Assembly (NCBI GenBank): GCA_026770025.1 | Contig: JAMXDE010000062.1 | Coordinates: forward strand, 124,001-188,000 | Direction of reading: 5' to 3' | Length of the DNA stretch: 64,000 nt | DNA from: Craspedostauros australis | Lineage: Eukaryota > Bacillariophyta > Bacillariophyceae > Mastogloiales > Achnanthaceae | Part shown: positions 23,901-35,579 of the stretch, in pieces | Numbering within the stretch: the stretch's first letter is position 1 | How the letters are laid out: each line of letters begins with the position of its first letter | Made by a program: the position numbers and the translations under genes | The notes under the pieces: generated by a model | Seen by the model: the letters and a program-made list of their open reading frames with translations, nothing else | What the model was told of the DNA's origin: nothing | Databases searched by the model: none

Positions 23901-26900
23901 ATGGAACGGATTCCACGTCATGAAAAACGAGTCACAACAGAGGAAGAGACATCGTGTGACTCTTCCTCCGCAAGACAACGTGATGACCGTGTGCAGCAAC
24001 AACAGAATGTGCCATGCCAGGACAGCCAACAACACTCCACGTTGACCAGTCTCACAATGGAAACCAGCAACATCCAATCGTCTCGGAATTCGACGAAGCG
24101 CATTGACGAGCTGTCCGACGCAGACGAAACAGTAGCAGCACAAGCCGCAACCGCTGATGTCTACAATGATGCAGACGATTCCAAATGCGAAGACACATCC
24201 TTCCTCACCATCGATCCAAAGGTCATCAATATCGTAAACGATGACGAGCTGGATACCGATGCAGCGAACAGCTGCGAACTGCCAGAGGGGATGGATGCCA
24301 ACAGCATCCAAGAATCAACCATCGCCGACACGTTCTGTGGTTCCGCGAACTACACTGCCAACCATGGCAACACCCTGGCTGCATTCCACATTCCAGGCAA
24401 TTTTTGGGCAACGACGTCATCAAGTGCATGGATGTGGCGGATGAATGCCAAAATGTTGATCGGGCGCACTTCGTCGCGCAAAGCCAACTTCGAGTGGCGC
24501 ACAGCGATCAGCCCATTCGAGAGGGTTACGTCCACTCCTCAGCCCCACACATGTACAACTTCATCACGGAGCTGTTCGACTTTCATCCCAACACTATGCT
24601 CAAGGTACTCAATGCAGGTTCCAGAACAGGATATCTGATGTGTCTCATGGTGTCCTTCTTTGGGCCTTGCTCGGCACAATATGGTAAGTGATGGTCGTGA
24701 TTCGTCGCTCTGCTATGACACGCTTTGAAATGATGTGAGCAGGTGGATCTTTCGCTCATGCACGTTGAATGTATGGGCCCATACCTGAATTCATTCTTTC
24801 TTCTTTCTCTTCCTGTCTGAGCAACATGTTGAGATGGTCCAGTTCTTGAGCTGCACACCTGCTAATCACACCGGACACTAGTTGTCATATGATCAGCACC
24901 AAGGTCCCTTGTTGCACAACTATGATCCCATCGCTTCTCGCATCTAACTGTTTCTCGCCACGTCTCCTCCTCAATTCATAACACGTCCCCTACCTGGTGC
25001 TCCATTCCGCCACCAAATCAAATGCCATGCATTGAGCTTCAACAAGAGGTGGTTCAGCACTGCCACAAGTCATTGCAAAGATGGACGCCAAATAATCTTG
25101 GAGCGCAGAAGATTGATGACATTCATGTCAACCAGGCAATGCCCTGAAAATAGCCGCAGACAAAGGAGAGGCCCCATTTGTGTTTGACCGGATCTACATT
25201 GGGCTGGCATCAATATCGCGTGCATATTGAAAATACAGAATCTCCTCAAACCAGACAGTATCTTGATCGCACCAGGTAGGTGCCATGCGGCGACGCTCAC
25301 GACAAACGCTCTGTTGATAATCGCCCACGACCTTCACCACCATCCGTTCACTCGTTCAAACCAGCACAGCCCTTGGACGGTCCATTGCTGTCAATTTGCA
25401 ATGGGCCTGTTGCTCGTCACCCTCTGTGCAATTATTGGAGATCATTTTGCTCTGTTGCTTGTGCGAAGCGAACAGTGGACTGCTGTGCGCTGCGCCGCAA
25501 TGCCAACGCCAATTCACCACGATGTGATAGAATCTGACGTCTTGGTACCCACCCCTTGCTCTTCATCGTTGCATTGCAAATGAAAAACAAACGAACACAT
25601 ACTTTCGCATCATCCGAATCGATGCAACAATTTGAGTGGATGATGAATTCATCATGGTGTCGCGGAGGGACAGCTGTGCGGATCCATTTTCGGTGATCTC
25701 GCCAAAGACTCAAGATTTCGCAAACACTGTTGAATCCTCAGTCCGTTTCAGCGGAATGGTGGAAGATGCCCATGGCACAAATGAAGTTGTCATCCTCAGT
25801 CGAATATGGAGCCGTCCTTGCCAGCCACTACCCTGATAGCTTCCGAGAGTTGTTCAAATATCTCATGATGTGTGCCAATGCCAACGTCGTGCAGCCAATT
25901 GTGCCACAACCAGCACATCATGCCAACATTGTGGCTGCCCTCCCCAAGGTCTCGTGGATGGAAATCGCGTCCCACACACCCAAAGATTGTAAGTTGAGAT
26001 CCGGAGAGATTCCCAATTCTGTTTCAGATGCCACTGCCTTGCCATCGCTGAGATTGCCTTCATTGCGTGAAGTGGGGCAATTCGAGATGTCGACCGAACT
26101 CCCATTCTATTTTCAAGATTTTGGCACTCTTCCATTCACTTCTTCAGTTGTGCCGCATGTTCCCTCGCTTTCCTTTCTCACAGATCTCCCATGACTCAAC
26201 TGCGCAACTGCACAACTCCCCCGCCATGGGTTCCAAACACCTCATACCAAGGTTGAGATCCTCAAGCGGAGACTGAAGGAAGCACAGCAGGAGGACCATG
26301 AGGCCAATGAGGCCCGTCCAGCAGCCAAAGTGAGGTATTGTATGGTCGCGCAAGATTGGGATGTTCATCGACTGCTCGCTCGCGCTTCCAGTTTGCTTCA
26401 CGCTGAATCAGATCAAATCTCTCGCGACGAGGTCGCCAGCAAGGAACCATGTCGGATATTCTGGACTACTGAGAGGTGGATTCACTCTTCGCAGATCAAC
26501 GCATGATCATCTTGATGCCAGAACGTCCAACCGATCCAGAGATTACGACATCGACGCGGACTTTTGCGGAGAGGAGGAAGATGATGACATCAGTGATAAT
26601 GCGGGCAAACAAAATCTTTTGGGCGACATTGCCAATGTTGACATTGACGATGACGAAAGTCACGTTGAAAATGGAGATGGCAGAAGCTTGCAGGACGGAA
26701 GTGAGATGGATCAGGGATTCACATGAAATGATCATGAACGAAGTAAGCATGGAGGCCAACAACGACAACAGCGATGACAACAGCAGTGCCACGGAATTTT
26801 TCGATCCATGTGAGCACATGTCCAACGATGATCTTTTCACATCCGGGGCGCCGATCAGCACATCTCAGAAATTGCAGACACAAGAGCAGGTACAACAAGG

Positions 26901-26985
26901 CATGGCAGGTACCCCAAGCACGCTGAGATCCATCGCACATCGTCACCAAACAAGAGCGTCGTCGTTCTGCGGAGAGAATGGATGA
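23901..26985 (+). pseudogene. PCMTD-like protein-L-isoaspartyl methyltransferase, decayed copy with introns
   Basis: Residue blocks along the plus strand follow the PCMTD order: an acidic leader, then NHGNTLAAFHIPGNF, NVDRAHFV, DQPIREGYVHSSAPHMYNF, VLNAGSRTGYLMC (motif I, the AdoMet loop), EVVQHCHKSLQ, FDRIYIG, then LLKPDSILIAPG. They continue with a diatom-style C-terminal part: PDSFRELFKYLMMC, NIVAALPKVSWMEI, and EILKRRLKEAQQEDHEANEAR, ending in acidic sequence. Canonical donors remain (GTAAGT at about 24684 and 25989; GTAGGT near 25276). The blocks sit in different frames even within exons; at least three frame breaks are visible, near 24395, 25130 and 25205. The copy was therefore made at DNA level and is no longer a working methyltransferase gene. 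It lies wholly inside the 9-kb inverted-repeat element. Confidence 0.7.
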
Positions 26986-27398
26986 GGAGAATTCCACTTC
27001 CCTGCCGCACACACATGTGTGTGTGTACTCGCACGAACACATGCTGGCACACAAACACTGAAGAACAGACGGAGGACAGAAAGGCCAACAACGAGAAGAT
27101 ATCTTGATCACATCGCATCACCACATGTCGATGTGATCCGGAAACGTCATCAAGATAACGAATTAAGAGTACATCTTTACACGTTACAATACGGTCGTGG
27201 AACAATCGTTTGCATCCTGTGCTGCGCTGCGCCGCGCCTTGCCAGTTGTGCGTTCTCGTACTTCTATGTGCTAGTATAGTATAATATGGTACCTTCGCCC
27301 ATGACTTCAAGGGAGCATATCCAAAGATGAACCACACGACCTGACTGCAGTCTCAACCACTCTGTCCAGACGTTCATACGAGTGCACTTGCGTTCTCG

Positions 27399-27728
27399 TT
27401 GTTCAACTCGTCGAGTATTCTAAACTTGTCCTGTCCGAGGCCAGCTCATCGAGGAAACGGTATGTGCGAACTAAAACGAAGACTCAGTGATGCCATGCTT
27501 GGCTACCTGGAACGTCTGTGTCTTCAGGAGGGGGCGTCCTGCATCTCCGTCTTCAGCACGCAGACGACGGAATGGTTCATTGAATGTGGACTTGACGAGG
27601 TCGATGTCAGCTGGCTGTCACCCAGCCATCACACCGCGTACGATACCAAGCGCAACAACATGATTTGCCTGAAGAAGATCACCAACGTTCATCATCTGGA
27701 TGCCTCCGAACTGTGGTGGAATAGATAG
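27399..27728 (+). pseudogene. C-terminal fragment of N-acetylglutamate synthase
   Basis: The open stretch gives the C-terminal part of a GNAT acetyltransferase domain as in N-acetylglutamate synthase, the first enzyme of arginine synthesis: LERLCLQEGA, ISVFSTQTTEWFIECGL (family pattern: LSTRT..WF.ERGF), LSPSHHTAYDTKRN and a DASELWW end. The kinase-like amino-acid-binding domain and the acetyl-CoA loop are missing upstream. Changes at usually conserved places (ERGF to ECGL, RNSK to RNNM) fit a decaying copy. It sits inside the 9-kb element downstream of the PCMTD-like copy and is most likely captured host sequence. Confidence 0.65.
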
Positions 27729-28468
27729 ATTACACAAGAAAGGTACAGCAGGTGCAATGGGCACAATACATAGTCGCATGTAACGTATTATAGGAGCTGC
27801 ACTAGCACATCACAACATAGCATAGTATAGCATACGAGCATTGTATGGTGTGTATTCGTTGCGCTCTACTCTGCTCTGCTCTACCAATACATGACGATTG
27901 TGCCAGTGGCCATGCCGCTGACAGGGCACGAGCAGAGATGAATGATCACAGGATGCATCGTTGGTGCTCCAGTGACGAGTACAGACACGTGGACTTGATG
28001 GCAGCAAAGATCGCGAGGGTTGCACATGTGTGATGAAAAGGAAGTGGAGTACTGGCATGGTACGATGTGGTACAGATGTACGAGTGCGGTACCAACCAAG
28101 AGGAGCCTTTGCCATTCGATTGGTTTGTGCGACACACACCGATTGTGCTGGCGCTCCGATCGACGCAGTTGAGGCCTTGGAGCGTTTTTTGTGTGTGGTT
28201 CGGCTGGAATTTTTCCGACCAGAGTGGAACAACACAACGTGACAGCTTCACAACGCGATGGCTCCACGACGCACACCATTCACGACACAAAAATAACGGT
28301 CTGCGTCACAAAATCACATCACTCATCACAAAACACAAAACACAAAACAAACATCACACACCACACATCACATCACAATTCTCCATGCCATCAAGCAGAC
28401 GATGTGCACACAGGCACTCCAATCACAGGTGTGCCTATAACATATACTACTACTACTTTGATTTGCAG

Positions 28469-31018
28469 CTACACCTCTGCTGTGTTGGTATCCTTCCCTG
28501 CTTTGCTGTGATGCTCGTCCTTGCCAGCGAACATGGCCACGTCGAATGTGTTCATGGCGGGTGCTGCTTTGGCTTTGCTATTGCTGTTGCGAGGCTCAAT
28601 GATCTCGGCTTTGCTCTTTCTGGGTGTCTTCTTCTTCTTGCCTTTCTTCTGGTGTTCAGCCTCCTCATTGGCTTTGGTGGTCGCAACGATTTGCTCCTCC
28701 AGCAACGGAATGAGGCTGCTGGTTGTTGGTAGGTTCGTTTTCAGGCACTGCAGTCCACTCACAGCCATCACCTTGAGGGCATCATTGTACATACCTTTCA
28801 TGTCGGGCTTGGCATATTTGAAGCCAGCTGATTTGTCTTTCTTGCCTGTTGCAGTTGGTTTCTTCGTGGTCGTGTTGTTTGCCTCATCATCATCCTCCTC
28901 CAACGCGAAGTCCATGTGAGACACAGTCACACCGATCTCGTTGCCGTCCTTGTCAGTTTCAGTGAACGTTTGTTTCCGCACATTCATGCTCAGTCCCTTG
29001 CGCTCCGTCACAAATTCGTCACCTCCTTCCGCAGCACAAATTGCGTAGGCGATCTGATGGTGACGAACATACGCACGCGCCAGCTTGTCCAGCCCAAATT
29101 GCTCCCAACAGGTTTTGCAAGCTTCCCACAACGCATCAGTGGTGAACATGCGACTCCCGTGGTGCTTACCTTGATGTGCTGACACGTGTTTCGACATCGC
29201 TGGGAATATCGCATCGTCTTTCACGTTCGTGATGGGAGAATTCGATGGTTGAAATTGTAGATGCCATCTGCGACTGTCGAACTCCTCGTTGATGAACCTG
29301 AGTAGTTCCGTGTCTCTGTGTGGCCCTGCGCCATCCATCTGGTACCGAATCACCACGTTCTTGCCCGTTTCGTCCCTGATTTTGTTGGCGAGCGAATCCA
29401 GTGCGGGGAGTTCTTTTTCGCGGAAGAATTTCTTGAGGCTGTATTTCGGCTTGGGCTTATCAAGACGACCATCTGTTTCCTTGCTGCCTGTGATCTCCAG
29501 TGCTTGGAAGTACAGTTCACCCTTCACACGAGAGATTTTGTTGGGATCAGGAAGGTGCTTGTACTTGGTTGGCGAGACCCAAGTTCGCTGGTACGTATTC
29601 TTCTGCGCTGGGACCATGCGCCCAACACATTCAAAGCTGACCCGATACGCCTTTCCTCCTTTCGCAAAACAGTTATTTGTTGGGGCGAACGCTGTTGATG
29701 CAATCGCCATGGTCTTTTCGATGTGGCACTTGTGGTGCACAGCATGGTCAACAGGCTTAACTCCCATCTGGGGCACATGTTTGAGGTTGCGCCGAGCGAC
29801 AATAGAGTAGAACCACTTTTCGTCCATGTGGACAACAACAACTTGCGTTTTCAGGAACAGCTCCGCTGATTCCCAGAACACACAAAAGTCCTTGGCCCAC
29901 CTGTCGCGCTTCACCTTGATGTCGCCCTTGATCTTGGGTAGCATTGTTGTAGAACGGTAGTTGCTGCCCTCCAATCCCATCACGTATGTTCGAATGGTGT
30001 TCGCGCAAATGCATTGGACATTGCCCCTTCCTGCTAGTTCGCGTGCAATATCGTCCCACGAGATTGCGCCATTGCATCGTTGCAACACATCCTGGAGCTC
30101 AAATTGCAGGAACGGACCACGCTCCAACCACGAATCAGACAGGGATTTTGCGGATGCCAGCTCTTCAGGAGAAGCAGAGGCATAGGCATAAGAGATGTCT
30201 TCGGGCGGCAACCGTTGTTGTGGATGTTTGGGCTGCAGTTGTTTCGCGAAGATGGCACGCGGCGTGAAGTATTGCTTTTGATTCTTGGGGCAGGTGAAGA
30301 TGGTGCTGCCTGCATCACTGCGCTTCTTCCGTTCCAGCTTGTTCTTTTGGAATTTCTTGATGTTGCTTGCAACAGTGGTGGCACCAATATCCCAAGCATG
30401 GGCGATCAATTTCGTGTTGGCTGGGATCGCACCCAAGTTGAAGTAGAGAACGATGTAGTTGTGCTTGTCTTGCGTATCAAGTTGTTTCTTTCTATTGGTG
30501 GGCTTAGTGTTGCTACGCCCTCCATCCTTTCGCAACCATCCTTTTGTTTTCGCGCCTTTCTTCATCTGCTTCGTGAGACGGGCGATTGCTGTTTCCTTCT
30601 GCCGGCATGAGACCTCGAGAAAAGCAGCGATGCTGGCTTCTTGCGATTCCGTGGTAGTTGGGGATGGTGTGGGGGGCTTAGCCTTGTTGTTGACACGCGT
30701 AACAGCGACGGAGTGATGCTGGGGAGAAAGGAGGGAAGGCTTAGCAAGGTCACCAGCAGTGCGAGTCCGCGCGAAGGTAGCGAGGCTGTGTGGCGCGCAC
30801 AGATCCTCACGAACAACGTACATTCGGCTCTGCCCCATCACTGGGGTCACCATGACCATTGCCACCTCTCCTGGTGCAAGGGGCCCATCGCGTTTGACTG
30901 TAGCACCATCCGTGGTCTGCTTCATTGCAAACTCAACATGACATACGCCCAGGTCACGGATCCTGTCATTTGAGTCCGTGTGAGGTGCCACCTTCACACA
31001 ATCACCAGCGCGCAGCAT
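28469..31018 (-). CDS. Tc1/mariner-type DDE transposase
   Basis: Single open frame of 849 aa. The catalytic triad is visible: D399 in VVVHMDEKWFY, D562 in YQMDGAGPH and D601 in SNSPITNVKDDAIF (38 residues after D562), in the stramenopile-like Tc1/mariner context QP.NSP..NV.D. The central part before the catalytic core has helix-turn-helix-like segments (DIGATTVASNIKKFQ; NTIRTYVMG) for DNA binding. The first 130 residues form an extra domain without a known match, and the C-terminus is a Lys-rich tail (KKGKKKKTPRKSK), likely a nuclear signal. No frame breaks are seen, so it may be active. It excises and reinserts DNA at TA sites; the flanking TA and inverted repeats of the 9-kb unit fit this enzyme. 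Confidence 0.85.
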   Translation of the reverse strand: MLRAGDCVKVAPHTDSNDRIRDLGVCHVEFAMKQTTDGATVKRDGPLAPGEVAMVMVTPVMGQSRMYVVREDLCAPHSLATFARTRTAGDLAKPSLLSPQHHSVAVTRVNNKAKPPTPSPTTTESQEASIAAFLEVSCRQKETAIARLTKQMKKGAKTKGWLRKDGGRSNTKPTNRKKQLDTQDKHNYIVLYFNLGAIPANTKLIAHAWDIGATTVASNIKKFQKNKLERKKRSDAGSTIFTCPKNQKQYFTPRAIFAKQLQPKHPQQRLPPEDISYAYASASPEELASAKSLSDSWLERGPFLQFELQDVLQRCNGAISWDDIARELAGRGNVQCICANTIRTYVMGLEGSNYRSTTMLPKIKGDIKVKRDRWAKDFCVFWESAELFLKTQVVVVHMDEKWFYSIVARRNLKHVPQMGVKPVDHAVHHKCHIEKTMAIASTAFAPTNNCFAKGGKAYRVSFECVGRMVPAQKNTYQRTWVSPTKYKHLPDPNKISRVKGELYFQALEITGSKETDGRLDKPKPKYSLKKFFREKELPALDSLANKIRDETGKNVVIRYQMDGAGPHRDTELLRFINEEFDSRRWHLQFQPSNSPITNVKDDAIFPAMSKHVSAHQGKHHGSRMFTTDALWEACKTCWEQFGLDKLARAYVRHHQIAYAICAAEGGDEFVTERKGLSMNVRKQTFTETDKDGNEIGVTVSHMDFALEEDDDEANNTTTKKPTATGKKDKSAGFKYAKPDMKGMYNDALKVMAVSGLQCLKTNLPTTSSLIPLLEEQIVATTKANEEAEHQKKGKKKKTPRKSKAEIIEPRNSNSKAKAAPAMNTFDVAMFAGKDEHHSKAGKDTNTAEV

Positions 31019-32693
31019 GTTTGCAAGGTGAAGAGTACAGTGCTTGTAGGATGATGTGTGCTGTGTTAATGGAGGCTGCAGTGTACTTCAAAGGGGCGTC
31101 GCGACACACATCAGAATCACGAGGACAGCGACACAGCGCATCGCATCACCAGCCATCGACGAACAGCACGGCGCAGCGCGTCACAAGGGGCATGGGCAAC
31201 ATTGGAGGACGGGCACAGGGTGCATTGTATCATCCACTCTCTCTCATGTGGAGAGTCACAATCATTGTACATTGTTGTACAACCAATGGCTACAAGCAGC
31301 AGAGAATCAACAGCAGGTCGTCCCAGATGCGCAATGTTTCCGTTGTCCACTTTGTGAGGATAGTTTTGTTGTTGTGGAATGGAGGCGCAATTCGGGACTC
31401 GAAAAGTGTTCTCATTGGTTGGCACATTCGGTAGATTTCTGGGTTTTCTCCATGGCCCCCAACAGCAAAAACTGTTTGAGAACACCAAACACAACACAAC
31501 AACACGACAATGGAGAAACACAACAAAACTCCTCAAGCGCTGTCGAATGGCATCATCGTCACTGCGACAACCAGCGGTCCAGTGCAAGATCTGAGCGCAT
31601 AGGCGGAACCGCCATGTAAAGCTTGGTAGATGAGCGAGAGGTGGATGCCATCGTGGTTGATTTGGCGTCGTGGCAGGCCCACGCGCACACGACACGATTC
31701 GGAGGAACATCAGCTCGTTGGATATGGTCTCTGCCTGGAATGCACAGGCCATTCCAACGACTATTGATGGGCAAGACGCATCCAAGAGGATGCGATGAAG
31801 ATGCACACGAAGTTTGAGGGTCGGGGGTGGCCTGGAAGGTGCCCTCCGCAAGAAACAAGTGGAGGGCAAGAGTTTTTTGGTGGGTGGCGGCGGGCACATC
31901 ACGTGACTTCGCCGGTGATGGGTGCCATCGGCAAGTCACCCAGATCGCCAAGCCACCCATTCAAGATGTGTTCAGAATTAACTCAGGTATCGGTTCCTGA
32001 AGCGTCGGACAAATCAAAGGTCTGGAAGAGGCTGCAGCCTGGGATGCACACAAAATGGTGTTTTTGGGGTGTCGCAAAAACTCCATGGTGGCATCATCAC
32101 ATGGAGATGTACCTTTGGAGGTACGAACTCCCAACCCATTCTGAACACATCAGTGTGTCGCCAGAGAATGTGGGAACGCATGAGGGGCATGTGGAGGAGC
32201 TGCAAGGATCGTATCGACGAGATACGGATCCAAATACGAACGGCATCCGTGTCGGAATCGGGTGTTCGAAATTTCTGCGTTTCAGTGCAGGGAGCCTTTG
32301 GGATATCCAATGCGCCCAGATTTGCCTGTCCTTCATGGAGTGGATAGATGGGGGGTATGCGGAGCCAATGTGGTGCGCGGATTGTGAAAATGCCAGGGAT
32401 GATAATGATGATCATGGGTGCTGAAGGGAGGGCAGCATGGTGCCATCGAGAATTTTTCGCACCCACCACCTGACAGACAGCAAGCCAAAACGACATTAAA
32501 AATAAAGTGCATACAAATTTAACTTCAATATTCAGAATCACTGATAGCCACTCGTCCGGATGCACTGTTTATTTTTAATTTTAAACGATGTGTTGTTGAG
32601 ATATAACATCATAAGCAGTTGTTTGGATGGTTTTGGATGTGCTCTATTTTAGTCTACTTTATCACGACTCATCACGAGTAAAACTCAAAAAAC
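31019..32693. other. Right interior of the 9-kb element, non-coding or decayed
   Basis: The plus frame 31795-32424 is open for 209 codons and the minus frame 32565-32014 for 183, but neither shows a domain. The last 250 bases before the right repeat are AT-rich. No function assigned. Confidence 0.5.
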
Positions 32694-32743
32694 ACTCCAC
32701 AACTAGTGCTATCGCGACACCGTTTTACATTGAGTGCAGGTCG
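32694..32743 (-). repeat. Right terminal inverted repeat of the 9-kb element
   Basis: Reverse complement of the left repeat at 46 of 50 positions; followed by TA at 32744-32745. Confidence 0.85.
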
Positions 32744-32745
32744 TA

Positions 32746-33765
32746 ATGCGTTCTTCCACAAGCATTCGTGCGTTTTCGCGCCAAGTGTGGCGATAAAAAC
32801 GTATGCAGGATTCAAGTCACGCTTGCGTCATCACAACAACAGTCCCAACCAACGAACCACATCCAAATCGGGATCGAGGTGTTCAACGGAAATGTGACGT
32901 ACGGATGCAGTCGTCAGACTTCACTCATGATGAGTAATCCTCTTTCTGTGTCTTACTCCAACCAGACGTTACTCTTGCTATCTAATGGTCGCAGCAAAGT
33001 TGTGTTCGAACGAGTCGATGCACTCAGTCCGTCACAGATTTTTCAAACGTTCAGTACGACACGCGTGCGTTAAGTATGTTCGCCGGAAAGACATGGGCGT
33101 GCTCGACGATTTTTGCGAGACCTCACAAAAGTGTCTGTTCGTTTGCTCACAAAACAAGCCAAAATTTCGTCATTGAAATCCTCGCAGCTGCAGTCAACAC
33201 GCATCTTGTCATGGACGTCTTCAAGGACCAAAGCCACTTTCGTCAAGGAACGGAGGCCCACGAGGTGGATAATAACGCCGATCGGCATCCATTCCTCCTG
33301 TTGTTGGTCATCTTGTCGTGCAAAGGTGTCTAAATGGGGCAAGGGAAGACAGTGCAGTGCGAGGCAGGCTTTGCGTCGCGAGAGACGGACAAATTTTGAA
33401 ACCGATGTGGCTCCCCTGGAAGAAGACATGGTGGTTTGCGGTACCCATCTTGGATGCTTCGGTGCTTTGCTTCGAGTACAGGCTCTGCTCACAACCTTTG
33501 AACACTGCTCCTCCACCCAACGTCGCTCAAGCTATCACCACTCAACACCACTCAACTCGAGCCAACTCACGGTCGACGTTATCATACGAAGACTCTTGGA
33601 CGTGTTACAAGGACGTTTGCATCTATACATACAATAGTAGGATAGGAGTAGAGGACATTTCACTCGACACAGTAGTCGTACGCACAGAGTGAACAGTCTC
33701 CTACAGTACGTATACTCGCAGTCGGACTAAGTTCATCCCTCCACCAGCAGCAACGACAGAACGAG
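32746..33765. other. Intergenic region upstream of the MORN-tail gene
   Basis: Short frames on both strands (33070-33692) overlap each other and have no domain. Holds the presumed promoter and leader of the gene starting at 33766. No other structure seen. Confidence 0.55.
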
Positions 33766-34980
33766 ATGAACGCTACCACGATCCTCACTGACCTGCTGTT
33801 CGATGAGACGGATGTCGTGTTCGATGCTGTCTGCAACGTCGCGGATACAGGTTGCGAGAAGAACCCGCTGTGCAACACTGCCAGCAAGCCAATCCATTGC
33901 TGCAGCCTCCGAAAGTCTGCCAGTAGATCTTACGCCTGCGGCAGTGGGCACAGCATGACCACAGGATCCACCACACGCATGTCCTCGCAGGAGTCGTCGA
34001 CCACGGACGTTGGCGATCGAAATATGAGGGACCCCCACTTCAAGCGGGGCTCGCCGATGCGGCAAAGAGACGTACGACAACGTCAGCCGGTGGAGACGAT
34101 CGTCGAGCAGCAGGTTCAGCCACGGTCTGCGCGTGATCAAGACAAGATCCCTGAGACGATCACCATCCAGCGGGACATTTCCAGTCTGACGGATTCATCC
34201 TTGGGGCACCGTCGCACATCCGACCACGTCGGTCGTCACGATCAGCAACGTCACCATGGTCACGCGGCACGCCGAAGGTCCAAGCTGCCAGTGCCGCAAA
34301 TTGATATGCAGCCACCGCCGCAGCAACAGCAGCAGAAACGCCCGTCGTCGATGGATATCTACAACATCATTGCGGATGCCGTGCGCCGAAACCGGTTTTC
34401 GGTTGGAAGCAGCATGCATGGCGAAAGTATCCAGAGCGGCAACAGCAGTGGCAGCGTCGGAAAGCACTCTTTCGCTAATCTGAGCCGGCAATCTTCCAAG
34501 TCCTTGGCCCTGGACCTGTGTCAGCTGTCGACCCTGGACCCGCAAACAAAGCTCAAGATCAAGCACTCCGGAAAGCGACTCCGGTTGGTCGCCAACTCCG
34601 ACCGCAATAAGGCGGATGACGCCAGCGGTACCAGCAGCAACAGCGACGACGACAGCGTCAACAACAGACATGCCAAGGCTGGGCGCGTGACAGATTGTGT
34701 CGTCACCATGGCCATTGGAAAGTATCCGGAGAACGCGCGGTACTCCGGCGAAGCGCGGTACAAGTCCACCAAGGCCTTCACACCAGATGATGAGGAATCG
34801 GAGCCGTCCCAATTCACGTGCACTCCGTTGCCGCATGGTGTCGGTGTCATGCGATTTAACAACGGCGACTACTACATCGGAGAGTTTCGACGCGGCAAGC
34901 TGGAAGGTAAGGGGACGTTAGTGTTCGACGACAAGACCCTGATCAAGGGCAAGTTCAAGAACAACCGATTCGTTGCATGA
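33766..34980 (+). CDS. Unknown protein with C-terminal MORN repeats
   Basis: Single exon, 404 aa. The N-terminal 350 residues are low complexity: Ser/Thr-rich, Arg-rich, with PPPQQQQQK, repeated SSGS and SSNSDDDS stretches. Only the last 47 residues form a recognisable unit, with two MORN-type repeats: GVGVMRFNNGDYYIGEFRRG and LEGKGTLVFDDKTLIKGKF (pattern G.G...F..G..Y.G.F..G). MORN repeats act as protein- or membrane-contact modules, often at the cell cortex or cytoskeleton. A lone pair at the C-terminus suggests a docking tail on a disordered protein. The start is the first ATG of the frame; a later Met near residue 66 is possible. Convergent with the PHD gene 600 bases downstream. Confidence 0.75.
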   Translation: MNATTILTDLLFDETDVVFDAVCNVADTGCEKNPLCNTASKPIHCCSLRKSASRSYACGSGHSMTTGSTTRMSSQESSTTDVGDRNMRDPHFKRGSPMRQRDVRQRQPVETIVEQQVQPRSARDQDKIPETITIQRDISSLTDSSLGHRRTSDHVGRHDQQRHHGHAARRRSKLPVPQIDMQPPPQQQQQKRPSSMDIYNIIADAVRRNRFSVGSSMHGESIQSGNSSGSVGKHSFANLSRQSSKSLALDLCQLSTLDPQTKLKIKHSGKRLRLVANSDRNKADDASGTSSNSDDDSVNNRHAKAGRVTDCVVTMAIGKYPENARYSGEARYKSTKAFTPDDEESEPSQFTCTPLPHGVGVMRFNNGDYYIGEFRRGKLEGKGTLVFDDKTLIKGKFKNNRFVA

Positions 34981-35579
34981 AGCGGATTGGCTGATTGCGG
35001 TTCCGGTCGCCTTCTTTCCTCCAGACCAACACTCAAGAACAGTCCAGAACACATCAAACGGTTTCGAGATGGCAGATGCACAGCGCTGCTCTGGAACTGA
35101 AAGACAAGACCTTGAAGCGGTCGCAGAGTATGGAACGCAGCGATCGACTGAATACACCTACAAGTACGCGTGGGCAGATGGATAGACTGGTGGGCAGGTC
35201 GGCGGTTTCCTGATGCAACCTTTGCATCGGTAAATTACGCATTCTGTCTACGCGAGTCTTCTCTGTAGGTAACATGGACGATGCACAGTTACATTAGAGC
35301 AACAGTAGCATTGATCTTCTACCTTACTCGAACCATGTTTGAAATCGCAAGACTTCCATTGGTTGATTTATTTGACCACGCATGTACGGTAGGTCGCTGA
35401 GCCACGCATGAGTGTTACGGCATAGCACTTGCCCTTTGTGCAGCACATGCGCAGCTTTCCCCAAGGAAGTCAATTACTCCATCTACGCGATGGGCATGTT
35501 GGTACGCGCAAGTATGCCGCTCTCCACCAACACTTGATCATCGTCCTTCCCTTGACCCAATGTCCGATCTACCTTCCGA
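34981..35579. other. Convergent 3' flanks of the MORN-tail and PHD genes
   Basis: Both neighbours end here. No gene seen; short frames only. Confidence 0.6.

Larger units (their letters stand above)
23747..32743. mobile_element. 9.0-kb TA-flanked inverted-repeat element with transposase and captured gene copies
   Basis: Both ends carry the same 50-base inverted repeat (23747-23796 and 32694-32743, 46 of 50 matching). Each is immediately preceded on its outer side by TA, the target duplication of Tc1/mariner elements. Inside are a full-length Tc1/mariner-type transposase on the minus strand (28469-31018) and, on the plus strand, decayed copies of a PCMTD-like methyltransferase (23901-26985) and the 3' end of an N-acetylglutamate synthase (27399-27728). 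The simplest reading is one large Tc1/mariner-type transposon that has taken on host DNA. It could also be two related ends left by separate insertions, or a smaller autonomous element nested in a larger shell; I did not find separate inner repeats for the transposase gene. Confidence 0.75.
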
